Shown here: positions 34,673-43,347 of the stretch, piece after piece
Numbering within the stretch: position 1 is the stretch's first letter
How the letters are laid out: each line of letters begins with the position of its first letter
Assembly (NCBI RefSeq): GCF_030389965.1
Contig: NZ_CP128399.1
Location: 1,364,001-1,428,000 of the forward strand
Length of the DNA: 64,000 nucleotides
From: Candidatus Chlorohelix allophototropha
GTDB taxonomy: Bacteria > Chloroflexota > Chloroflexia > Chloroheliales > Chloroheliaceae
Direction: 5' to 3'
Program-made: the position numbers and the translations under genes
The notes under the pieces: model-generated
Database searches by the model: none
Told to the model about the DNA's origin: nothing
Seen by the model: the letters and a program-made list of their open reading frames with translations, nothing else

Positions 34673-34911
34673 CTCAAAGACATTGGACAAATAAAATTTA
34701 AACGAGGCTGACTATGTGCAGTTTATCGCGCCTAGTCGGTAGCATTGTTTAGTTTACCCTCCGAGTGTGGCGGATAGGGAGAGTTTATTTTGCCTCTTAC
34801 TATTTCCATACCCACTAGATAATTTTTGGCTGTCATTTTTGGTTTACCCATACTCCGGTTTAATTACCTTAAGTTAGTCGTGCCTATCAGAAAATTCCCT
34901 TAAGCTGAGGA
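34673..34911. other. Intergenic region, no gene seen
   Basis: This stretch of about 240 bases follows the receiver-like gene. CCTTAAG occurs twice (about 34867 and 34898). I see no reading frame or terminator of note. Confidence 0.3.
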
Positions 34912-35017
34912 TCATTCTTCAGAATGACGCAGGCTTACTAATAACAGTAGATTTTCTACGAATACATTGGTCGTAGTTGTCTTAGGTTTGCTTTATTTCT
35001 CGGGGAAATTTTCCCCG
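34912..35017 (+). promoter_or_regulatory. Three inverted repeats upstream of the surface/copper gene run
   Basis: Three perfect inverted repeats occur in a row before the beta-helix gene: TCATTCT-TC-AGAATGA (34912-34927), CTACGA-N9-TCGTAG (34956-34976) and CGGGGAAA-T-TTTCCCCG (35001-35017). The last lies 33 bases before the AAGGAG site and would fold in the mRNA leader. They may be operators or leader structures controlling the long plus-strand run downstream. No known copper operator (CueR, CsoR or CopY type) is recognised. Confidence 0.5.
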
Positions 35018-35061
35018 GGAGATAAATGCATGCCGTAGTTCTTCGATTCGAAGGAGTAAAA

Positions 35062-38000
35062 ATGAGACGAAGAAGAAATCCCAAAATCTTGTTGAGGCTC
35101 GCGCTGATAGCAGTGATGATAATTACTGCGATGCCTGCCCTGCCATTCGACAATATAGTTAGTGTTGCAGATGCTGCCAACACTAGAATCCTGAAATTAC
35201 AGGTAATCAGCGCGCGCGACGAGCCAAATTGGAAAAACGCCGCTGGTACTGTGGTGGGAGTCCATCAAGGCGATATCGTCCCCAACTATAAATTTATTAT
35301 TAACCAAGATACGTCCGGCAATCCGTTGCAGGCGCGTTATCCCAATTGTTCGCCATTTACCGACGCGACCAATACTACAATCAATACTAACTATCCGAAT
35401 AATTGTAATTGGCCCTCGATTCATCAAAACGACGCATATAATCCGATTGTAGCGCAAGGCACGCAAGCCAACTTGAACGCTACCACCGGGTTGAACTTGA
35501 CGGGTTTACCCAACGGAAATTACCTAATTTCGGTTTGGGCAGATGGCTACAAGATCGATGGCACAAATTTCAGTCTTCCTCTGACAGGCGCTTCAGGACC
35601 TACCCTTGGGCTAGTAACAGTAGCAGCACAACCCTACCCGCTACCTCTCGCCGCTATCAAACTCCAAACCTTTGAAGACTGCAACACTGTAAACGGGCAA
35701 TTCGACTCGCCGGGTGAGGAATCTACGCCGGGCGTGGTTACTTGCACTTCAGATCAATTCAAACTTGACCTGCCTAATTTCAAAGGGAAACTTTTTGATG
35801 TATTGGGCGAAGTAACTACCGATTGGTTCGGCAATCCGCTCTGTACAGTGTACGCCGCAGATGCAGCTAACACCATTCCGGCGCAAAATCCCACCAATGG
35901 TAATCTCCCTGTTTACCTTGACCCCACCAGCGGCAGACCTATCGTATTCAAGTTAGGCGCAGGTTGCCACCCCGATACCGATGGGGTAATCACTTTCAAC
36001 AACATGGGACCTAACCGCTATACTTCTCAGGTAGTGCCACCGGACGGCAGCAATTATATCCAGACTACGACTCTAGAAGGTAACCATGACTACGACGTAT
36101 GGACTCAGGAAGGCGCGACCGGTTTCGACACCGAAATGATCGGTCCCGGCGGCGAGCCTGTGCCTCCCACGCCTTTTGGTTATGTTTCTCCTACCAACAA
36201 TCCTACGCTAGTTAAGGCCCCTACCACCGGAACCGCCGCAGACCTCGGTTCTATTAAAGGCTGGATACGCGGCTCCAAAACCTACATCCCGCAGCAAGGC
36301 GGCTTGCCTTATAACGGTCAAAACGGTGGCGTAGGTGCCAGCGGTACCAAAATTGACCCTAAACCGATAACCGACGCAGTAATAGCCTTATCTGCTTTGC
36401 AGGGGGGCGACCGCCCGGTTTATATTGGAATGGCAAACACCGATGGTACATTCCAGATTAACAATGTGCCAAACGGCGACTACTCGCTGACTTATTGGGA
36501 TAAATCCCAAGAGTTCTTGCTGGACACCTTGAACGTCACCGTTGCTAACGGACAAGTCGCCGATACGGGAACTTTGTTGTTAGCGGGTTGGTGGACTACC
36601 TTCGAGGGAAGAGTCTGCATTGACCAGAACGGCAATGGCAAATGCGAAGCAAACGAACCGGGCATCCCCAACGCTCCTGTACAATTACTCTCTCGCGCTA
36701 ATAATACGTTGGAACGCGGTATTTCCGCTGTATCCACCGATAACAACGGCAACTATATTTTCCGCGAAGCCTACCCGATGACCTTCTGGTTAGTCGAGCA
36801 GGTTTATATGGATCGTTTCAAGACGGTAGGTGTCACCTATCAGGCCGATAATGACCCGAATGAGCATACCATTCTGGGAGTTGGTCCGGACGTGAGCGTT
36901 TTCCCGGTTATCGGCTTGAGTGGTCGTATGGACTGGGCATTACAGCCGTATAACCTCGCTACTCTGGAAAACGGCGGTATTGTGGGTACGGTTACTTACG
37001 ATAGCACCCGCAACGAGCTAAACGCACGCGAGGCTGTTACCGAAATCTACCAACCCGGTATTCCCAACATCCCTGTGCGACTCTATGCCACTACTTCCTG
37101 CACACCTAATCCCGCGCTTACCAGCGACCCTACTTGTACCTCTCCTAATGGTGACGGTAAGTTTTACCTGACCAATGCCACTACCGGCGCATTAGTTAAG
37201 GGACATCAACTCAACGAGTATATTTCGGAACAATGGCAACGCCCAACAGATTGTACGCCGCTGGATGTCAACGGCGCTCCGGTGGTTCAATTGGTAACCC
37301 CACGCACTACCGGTAAAGATTGCCTAGAAGCGCCTTTCATGGGCACTCAATTCCAGACCGGGTTCTCCACAGTGGACGGCAACTATGGCTTTAGCACCGT
37401 TTGGCGTTACAACAGTAACGGTAACCCGGTTATGTTAAACGGCAAACATGTCGAAGACCCGATGCCAATTGGAGATTACATCGTGGATGTAAATATACCC
37501 AATGACAAATTTAACAAACCCCAGTACGAAGTTACCAAAGAAGAAGATGTCAATATCTTCACCGGCGATGCCTATACCCCCCAGGTACTGAATCCACCTT
37601 GCGTAGGACCTTTGCATGTGGTTGACGTAAAAGGAATCCTACCAGATGGTGCGAACGCAGTAGATAATCCGGCTTTTGCAGCGGGTGGCGGTAGCCCCTT
37701 CGAAGGCAAGAATATGCCGCTTTGCGATGCAAGGTTATTTCAGGTGAAACCCGGTAAAGCCGCTTCTGGTAACTTTAACCTGTTCACCCAAGTGCCTATA
37801 CCGGGCAAGCTATGGGGGTTGATTAATGATGACTTGAACCTTTCGACCAATCCTCAAGACATCATGTTTGGTGAAAAACGTGGGTTGGCGAACGTACCGG
37901 TCGGCATCTACGACTACAGCAACCGCCTGATCACCACCGTAATGTCGGACCCGAACGGCTTCTACGAAGTCATTCTACCTTCGACCAGCACCTATAACTG

Positions 38001-40344
38001 TCCGCTTCCGGCAGGTCCCTGCCCGAACGTTTACCGTCTGGTAGGCAATGACCCCGGTCAACCCGGTAACCTGAACCCATACTACAACCCGCAATACCGC
38101 ACCATTTCGGCTTCCTTTGAAGTGTGGCCCGGTCTGGTAATTCCTGCCGACCACGCGCCGATAGCAATTGGTTCGATGATTGCAACTCCCGGTTCGCAGA
38201 ATAACCAACCTGCTCAATGCAAGTTGGATACCACTACACCACAGATATTGGCGGTTGAGAAACCTTACATTCGCTTGACCGATACGGCAGCTAGCAAACG
38301 TATTACCATTAACGGTACTGGCTTTGGCACTACTGCCGGACAGGTATTGCTTGACGGTGTTGCTGTACCGATTGTTGCCGGATCGTGGCAGGATGGGCGC
38401 GTTGTCATGAACCTTGCCAATTACAACACTCCGGGCACACATCAGCTAGTGATTAAAGATAGCAACGGGCAGTCAACCGTTACTAACCTAACCTTCCACG
38501 TACTCGGTACAGTTGGTCCTAACAGCTACACTCCTACGTTATACGAAGTTGGATATGGAACGCAGTACGGCAAGTACAACTTAAATAATTACACCTTCCC
38601 TTATACCAACACTGCTGGTAAAGGACCAATCCAAACCGCCTTGGATGACGCTGCCACCAAAACACAAGCCTTGGTAGTGGTGTATCCGGGAACGGGGAAA
38701 ATTCCTACCAACCGGAACGGCAATAGCTTGTTCAATGCCAACGGCGCTTACTTTGAGAACCTCGTGATCCATTCCAATGTTAAGTTGCAGGGTGTGGGAC
38801 CCGGCGGTTTCCGCAACCCCAACAGCATTTTGAATACAACGGTCAACGGTACGGTAATTGACGGTCTCGCTTTCGGCGACGAAACCTATGGCGACACCTG
38901 GCGCACCAATTATTCGGGGTTGGCAGGTGCAACACCGCTAGGTGAAGGCTCAGTTATTACCGTAATCGGCAATAACAGCTTTAACAGTACAACTTGGAAA
39001 GCCTCTATTGATGGTCTCCTTATCACCGGTGGCGATCAGATGGGACAGAATAGTAAAGCTAATTCAGTACCCGGTGGTGTAGTAGTGACGCAGGGCGGCG
39101 GTATCTTCGCCTACAACAACGCCAATAATCTGCAAATTACCAATAACATAATTCGCAGCAACGGCGGCGCATACGGCGGCGGTCTCCGGGTAGGTACACC
39201 TTTTGCTAATAGCAGCAACGCCAACCTGAAGGTTTCCTACAACCGGATTATCTCCAGCGGTGGTACTAATCTAGCGGGTGGTATCGGTCTCTTTAACGGT
39301 TCCAACGGCTACGAAATTGACCACAACGATGTTTGCGGCAACTATTCGGGAGAATACGGCGGTGGTATCAGTCAGTATGGCTACAGCCCTAACGGCAAGA
39401 TTCACGACAACCGTATCTACTTCAACACCTCCTTCGACGAAGGTGGCGGCATATTCCTTGCCGGAGAATTACCGGCTAATCCGCTAGCTTTGTCGGCTGG
39501 CACAGGTCCGGTTGATGTTTACAACAACCTGATCCAAGCTAACTTGGCGAATGATGATGGTGGTGGTATCCGCTTGTTGATGGTGGAAAACTTCCCGATC
39601 AACCTCTACAACAACATGATTGTGAACAACGTCTCAACCCATGAGGGTGGCGGTATCGCAATGGATGATGCGCCAAACACTCGTATCTATAACAACACTA
39701 TCATGAAAAACCTAACCACCGCAACGGCTGCTACCAGCAACGGACAACCGGCACCCGCAGGTATCTCTACTACCGGTAACAGTTCCATATTGCAGGCAAC
39801 TTTGCCAATCGGTTCACCCACTTTCAGCAACCCGCTGTTGTTCAACAACATCCTGTGGGACAACCGGGCAGGTCAGTGGAACCACACTACCCTGCAATTG
39901 CAAGGCATCGGTCTCACTGGCGACACTAGCCCAATCAACTACTGGGATATGGGAGTAGCGGACGGTTCTGGACAGTTGTCACCTACCAATTCAATATTGC
40001 AACCGACAACTAATCCGGGTGTAATCGCTAGCCCTACCAACATTTTGTCTGACCCGTTGGTAGTGGACAGCACTTACAACGTGAGCGTGGCGGTCTTCCC
40101 GTGGCGCACCAACCCCACTTTTACCGGTGCAACTGTTGTAGCGCTAGATTTGCCAGTTAACCTGATGGGCAACTATCACCTATCGGCTACTTCTCCGGCG
40201 CTCAATCTGGGTGCCGCAAGCAAAGTAATTCCTTCTTACCAAGTGGTGAATGGGGTTACTAACCTGGCTGCGCCAGCCTTCGATATTGATAACCAAGCAC
40301 GCCCATTAAACGGCGGGTTCGACGCAGGTGCAGACGAACGCTAG
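35062..40344 (+). CDS. Giant secreted protein with SdrD-like, IPT/TIG and parallel beta-helix domains
   Basis: I place the start at ATG 35062, with AAGGAG five bases upstream (1760 residues). It has a basic N-terminus (MRRRRNPK) and a signal peptide ending near ADAAN. Then come repeated collagen-binding-B / carboxypeptidase-regulatory-like modules (patterns such as ISVWADGY, DENGNGKCEANEPGIPNAPVQL, VSTDNNGNYIFREAYP), an IPT/TIG-like domain (ITINGTGFGTTAGQVLLDGV), and a right-handed beta-helix rich in GGG-I and YNN/NN-x-I repeats. It ends in LNGGFDAGADER. No sortase motif or membrane anchor is seen. It heads the gene run that encodes the cupredoxin proteins, so it is probably a cell-surface scaffold for them. 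Enzymatic activity is not evident. Confidence 0.82.
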   Translation: MRRRRNPKILLRLALIAVMIITAMPALPFDNIVSVADAANTRILKLQVISARDEPNWKNAAGTVVGVHQGDIVPNYKFIINQDTSGNPLQARYPNCSPFTDATNTTINTNYPNNCNWPSIHQNDAYNPIVAQGTQANLNATTGLNLTGLPNGNYLISVWADGYKIDGTNFSLPLTGASGPTLGLVTVAAQPYPLPLAAIKLQTFEDCNTVNGQFDSPGEESTPGVVTCTSDQFKLDLPNFKGKLFDVLGEVTTDWFGNPLCTVYAADAANTIPAQNPTNGNLPVYLDPTSGRPIVFKLGAGCHPDTDGVITFNNMGPNRYTSQVVPPDGSNYIQTTTLEGNHDYDVWTQEGATGFDTEMIGPGGEPVPPTPFGYVSPTNNPTLVKAPTTGTAADLGSIKGWIRGSKTYIPQQGGLPYNGQNGGVGASGTKIDPKPITDAVIALSALQGGDRPVYIGMANTDGTFQINNVPNGDYSLTYWDKSQEFLLDTLNVTVANGQVADTGTLLLAGWWTTFEGRVCIDQNGNGKCEANEPGIPNAPVQLLSRANNTLERGISAVSTDNNGNYIFREAYPMTFWLVEQVYMDRFKTVGVTYQADNDPNEHTILGVGPDVSVFPVIGLSGRMDWALQPYNLATLENGGIVGTVTYDSTRNELNAREAVTEIYQPGIPNIPVRLYATTSCTPNPALTSDPTCTSPNGDGKFYLTNATTGALVKGHQLNEYISEQWQRPTDCTPLDVNGAPVVQLVTPRTTGKDCLEAPFMGTQFQTGFSTVDGNYGFSTVWRYNSNGNPVMLNGKHVEDPMPIGDYIVDVNIPNDKFNKPQYEVTKEEDVNIFTGDAYTPQVLNPPCVGPLHVVDVKGILPDGANAVDNPAFAAGGGSPFEGKNMPLCDARLFQVKPGKAASGNFNLFTQVPIPGKLWGLINDDLNLSTNPQDIMFGEKRGLANVPVGIYDYSNRLITTVMSDPNGFYEVILPSTSTYNCPLPAGPCPNVYRLVGNDPGQPGNLNPYYNPQYRTISASFEVWPGLVIPADHAPIAIGSMIATPGSQNNQPAQCKLDTTTPQILAVEKPYIRLTDTAASKRITINGTGFGTTAGQVLLDGVAVPIVAGSWQDGRVVMNLANYNTPGTHQLVIKDSNGQSTVTNLTFHVLGTVGPNSYTPTLYEVGYGTQYGKYNLNNYTFPYTNTAGKGPIQTALDDAATKTQALVVVYPGTGKIPTNRNGNSLFNANGAYFENLVIHSNVKLQGVGPGGFRNPNSILNTTVNGTVIDGLAFGDETYGDTWRTNYSGLAGATPLGEGSVITVIGNNSFNSTTWKASIDGLLITGGDQMGQNSKANSVPGGVVVTQGGGIFAYNNANNLQITNNIIRSNGGAYGGGLRVGTPFANSSNANLKVSYNRIISSGGTNLAGGIGLFNGSNGYEIDHNDVCGNYSGEYGGGISQYGYSPNGKIHDNRIYFNTSFDEGGGIFLAGELPANPLALSAGTGPVDVYNNLIQANLANDDGGGIRLLMVENFPINLYNNMIVNNVSTHEGGGIAMDDAPNTRIYNNTIMKNLTTATAATSNGQPAPAGISTTGNSSILQATLPIGSPTFSNPLLFNNILWDNRAGQWNHTTLQLQGIGLTGDTSPINYWDMGVADGSGQLSPTNSILQPTTNPGVIASPTNILSDPLVVDSTYNVSVAVFPWRTNPTFTGATVVALDLPVNLMGNYHLSATSPALNLGAASKVIPSYQVVNGVTNLAAPAFDIDNQARPLNGGFDAGADER

Positions 40345-40359
40345 TAAGCAGGAACCAAC

Positions 40360-40399
40360 TTCTCTTCGCTCGCTTCCTACGGGAAGTGAGCGGGGAGGG
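40360..40399 (+). other. Long hairpin between the beta-helix and first cupredoxin genes
   Basis: Arms CGCTCGCTTCC and GGAAGTGAGCG (40367-40377 and 40382-40392) pair with one G-U over a 4-base loop, and the stem continues outward with mostly wobble and GC pairs for about six more positions. No T tract follows. It is more likely an RNA-processing or stabilising element than a terminator, letting the downstream genes be expressed at a different level. Confidence 0.55.
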
Positions 40400-40428
40400 G
40401 TGAGGTATAAAAAGGAGATGAATGTAAC

Positions 40429-41895
40429 ATGAAAAATTACAAGCCTCTACGCAATGTCTCCCGGCGCCGGTTCCTGGCTCTGGGTGGTGGCGCGATGGCA
40501 GCAGCAGCGGGCTTAAGCGCATTGCCCGTCAATAGAGTTTTAGCCTATAACGATTTACTTGCACCCAATCAGGCAACCTTGCCTTTAACCTTCGATATGG
40601 TGGCAACCGATGGTTGGATTGCCCTGCCCGGCTCGCTTAACCCTATTCCGGGCGTAACAACCTCATACTATCCCGACCCTTACGCCGCCGCGAACGGCAA
40701 CCAGCAAGGGCAAACCACCTATATCTTCGGTTTTCGGCAAGTTCCGACAGGTACTGACCCGCTAAGCCTTAAAGGACAGGCGCAAGCCAGCGCCCCTTTA
40801 CTCTATGTGAATGAGAATACCGATGTAACCATCCGTTTGACCAATGCCGGATTACAGCAACGCCCTGACTTAGTTGACTCGCATACGATACATTGGCATG
40901 GCTTCCGCAACGCCATTCCCCTGTTCGATGGTGTACCGGAAATGTCGATTTCTGTACCGATCGGGCAAAATTTCACCTATTACTATAAACCCATCAATCC
41001 GGGTACATATATGTACCATTGCCATTTTGAAGACGTAGAACACGTGCATATGGGCATGACCGGTGTAATTTTCGTTCGCGCTCTCCAAAACACTGGGATG
41101 ATGCGATCAAATCCGGCAGACCCGATCAACAGCACCCTAGTCCCGGCTGTAGATTCCACCAATACGCCTATTCCGTTAGCGCGTCTTGCGGGGGGTCCTG
41201 CTAGTTCACCACTCGGTTATGTCTACAACGATGGGCTTCAGCCGACCGACCCTAACTCATCCGCTTACGACCGTGAGTTTACGATTTTCCTTTCAGAGGT
41301 ATGGGCAAAAGCACACTATAACGACGCTCATATCCAACCAACCGATTGGAGCGAGTACGCTCCCGATTTCTGGCTGATGAACGGGCGTTGCTATCCCGAT
41401 ACGCTCGCACCTAGTAGCAATCCACTCGTAGCTCCTAGCGACCCAAGACTCCAGTTCCAACCGATTTCGTCACTGGTTACGGCGAATGAAGGGGAAAAAG
41501 TGCTGCTACGCGCGGTTTCACTGGGTTACCAGCAATCTTCATTGAATATAACCGGAATAGATTTGCGATTAGTGGGCAAAGATGCGGTATTCCTCCGATC
41601 AAATACCGATGAAGCCCTTCGTACCGGCATCCCGCGTATCAACCCGGTTAATACCGAGTTCAGCACCAACACTATTTATATCGGACCCGGTGAATCAGTT
41701 GATGCAATATTTATCGCGCCTACTTTCAGTGGTGGAACAGGAACTAGTGGGTTGGGCTATGACACCTACCTGTTCTACAACCGAAATTTTGCCAACTCAA
41801 CCAGCGGCAGTTCATCGAGTTACGGTGGGCAAATGACCGAAATTCGAATCTACCCGGCGGGTACTTTACAGTCTCAGACTGCCCCTAACTATTAG
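40429..41895 (+). CDS. Tat-exported multicopper-oxidase-like protein A: all copper ligands in domain 1, none in domain 2
   Basis: The 488-residue protein has a twin-arginine signal (SRRRFLALGGG, residues 11-21) and two cupredoxin domains. Domain 1 has His152-x2-His155-W-His157-G and Tyr-His197-Cys198-His199, followed by His205/His207 and Met210. That gives a full type-1 copper set (His152, Cys198, His205 or His207, Met210) and four trinuclear-site histidines (155, 157, 197, 199). In domain 2 the segment where HPxHxHG is expected reads NITGIDLRLVG, and the C-terminal HCH region reads LFYNRNFA, so no ligands remain. Two-domain oxidases need both sets. The next gene supplies the missing ones. 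AAGGAG lies ten bases before the ATG. Confidence 0.88.
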   Translation: MKNYKPLRNVSRRRFLALGGGAMAAAAGLSALPVNRVLAYNDLLAPNQATLPLTFDMVATDGWIALPGSLNPIPGVTTSYYPDPYAAANGNQQGQTTYIFGFRQVPTGTDPLSLKGQAQASAPLLYVNENTDVTIRLTNAGLQQRPDLVDSHTIHWHGFRNAIPLFDGVPEMSISVPIGQNFTYYYKPINPGTYMYHCHFEDVEHVHMGMTGVIFVRALQNTGMMRSNPADPINSTLVPAVDSTNTPIPLARLAGGPASSPLGYVYNDGLQPTDPNSSAYDREFTIFLSEVWAKAHYNDAHIQPTDWSEYAPDFWLMNGRCYPDTLAPSSNPLVAPSDPRLQFQPISSLVTANEGEKVLLRAVSLGYQQSSLNITGIDLRLVGKDAVFLRSNTDEALRTGIPRINPVNTEFSTNTIYIGPGESVDAIFIAPTFSGGTGTSGLGYDTYLFYNRNFANSTSGSSSSYGGQMTEIRIYPAGTLQSQTAPNY

Positions 41896-41959
41896 TATTT
41901 CAGGTTTCCGGTCTCGGCTTTCAAAGCCGCAATTTGAAACTGATTAAGGAGATTAAACG

Positions 41960-43330
41960 ATGCGTCTAGCGCAGAACAAGATAAATCTTAAAAGGGTGAG
42001 CCTGGGGCTAGTGCTGTTGATGGTTGCGATGCTGGTAGCGACCGTGCCAACCGGTAGCGCAGAAGTCAAGGCTGCCACCACACCACCCAAAACCGGGTTG
42101 ATATGTACCACCGGTACATCACCTAACCCTACCTTTAGTCTCACCGCTCAATCCGGTTATATTACTTTACCGGATGGCAACATTTCGTTTATGTGGAGTT
42201 ACGCCCCCACCGGAGGTACTTTCCAGTTGCCCGGTCCGTTCCTGTGCGTCAATGAGGGCGATCTGGTAACAATTGTACTAAATAACAAGTTGCCGGAAGA
42301 TACCTCAATCGTTATTCCGGGTATGGAAGGGGTAATGGCAAACGGCGTGGCTGCCCAACCCCAGTTCGATACAACCAACACGCTGACTTCGCTGACCAAC
42401 GTAGCGAAAGCTAACGGCGGTAGCATCACTTATACCTTCACTGCCGGCATGCCGGGTACTTACCTGTATGAGAGCGGTACTGACGAAGGCAAACAGGTCA
42501 ATATGGGCTTGTTCGGCGCTTTGATAGTACGACCGAAAGCCACGGGTTTACCTGTTATCCCCGGAACCGCCTACGCCTACAACCGGGCTGACAGCATTTA
42601 CAACGCAGGTAACGAGTATGTGATGATTACTTCCGAGCTTGACCCTGCTCTGCACCAAGCGGTGGAAAACGGGCAGGCTTACGACATTACCCAAAACCAC
42701 CCGCGCTACTGGATGATCAACGGGCGCAGCTTCCCGGATACGATTGCCGATAATGGGGCGGCTTGGCTTACCACTCAGCCTTACGGGGCGATGGTACACA
42801 TGCAACCGTATGACCCTAGCGCCACTTCCGCTTACCATTATCCGGCGATGGTGCACTATTTAAACGTGGGTATGCTAAATCACCCCTTCCACCCCCACGG
42901 CAATCACGGTCGTGTAATCGGACGTGATGCCCGCCCGTTGGCTTCGCCAGCTGGGGACGACCTATCCTATGAAAAGTTTTTGATCTTGCTGGGTTCGGGT
43001 CAAACTTGGGACGTGCTGTACCAATGGTCGGATGAGTACCACTGGAATGCTGCTACCAATCCGATTCCGGTAACTGTACCACAGTTGCAGAACCTGACTT
43101 TCAAAGGTGGCATTACATGGTATAGCGGTAGCCCCTATCTAGGTGTTCAGGATGGTCTGCCAACTGGCACAACTTCTTACAACCAGTGCGGTGAGTACTA
43201 TCAGGTCTGGCACAGCCATGCTTTGAACGAAGCAGCAAACTATGACCTAGGCTTTGGCGGTATGTTCACCCTTCAGCGAATTGACCCACCGATGGCGCAA
43301 CAGGTGAGTAACAATCGCCTGTGCAATTAG
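41960..43330 (+). CDS. Multicopper-oxidase-like protein B: trinuclear-site ligands in domain 2, none in domain 1
   Basis: The 456-residue protein has a Sec signal peptide (about 1-38) and two cupredoxin domains. In domain 1 the positions of protein A's HWHG and HCH read IVIPGM and LYESGT, so no copper can bind. In domain 2 the HPxHxHG motif is intact (His308, His311, His313), and His418-Ser419-His420 replaces the usual His-Cys-His. The type-1 Cys is lost and the later type-1 His position reads Glu424, but the four trinuclear histidines (311, 313, 418, 420) remain. This is the exact complement of protein A. It is separated from gene A by 64 bases and overlaps or abuts gene C. Confidence 0.87.
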   Translation: MRLAQNKINLKRVSLGLVLLMVAMLVATVPTGSAEVKAATTPPKTGLICTTGTSPNPTFSLTAQSGYITLPDGNISFMWSYAPTGGTFQLPGPFLCVNEGDLVTIVLNNKLPEDTSIVIPGMEGVMANGVAAQPQFDTTNTLTSLTNVAKANGGSITYTFTAGMPGTYLYESGTDEGKQVNMGLFGALIVRPKATGLPVIPGTAYAYNRADSIYNAGNEYVMITSELDPALHQAVENGQAYDITQNHPRYWMINGRSFPDTIADNGAAWLTTQPYGAMVHMQPYDPSATSAYHYPAMVHYLNVGMLNHPFHPHGNHGRVIGRDARPLASPAGDDLSYEKFLILLGSGQTWDVLYQWSDEYHWNAATNPIPVTVPQLQNLTFKGGITWYSGSPYLGVQDGLPTGTTSYNQCGEYYQVWHSHALNEAANYDLGFGGMFTLQRIDPPMAQQVSNNRLCN

Positions 43331-43347
43331 GAAGGATTTTGAAGAAG

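Noticed and set aside
37970-38442. Minus-strand frames within the giant surface protein
   Set aside because: They are shadows of the repetitive coding sequence; the plus-strand frame has signal peptide, domains and ribosome site.
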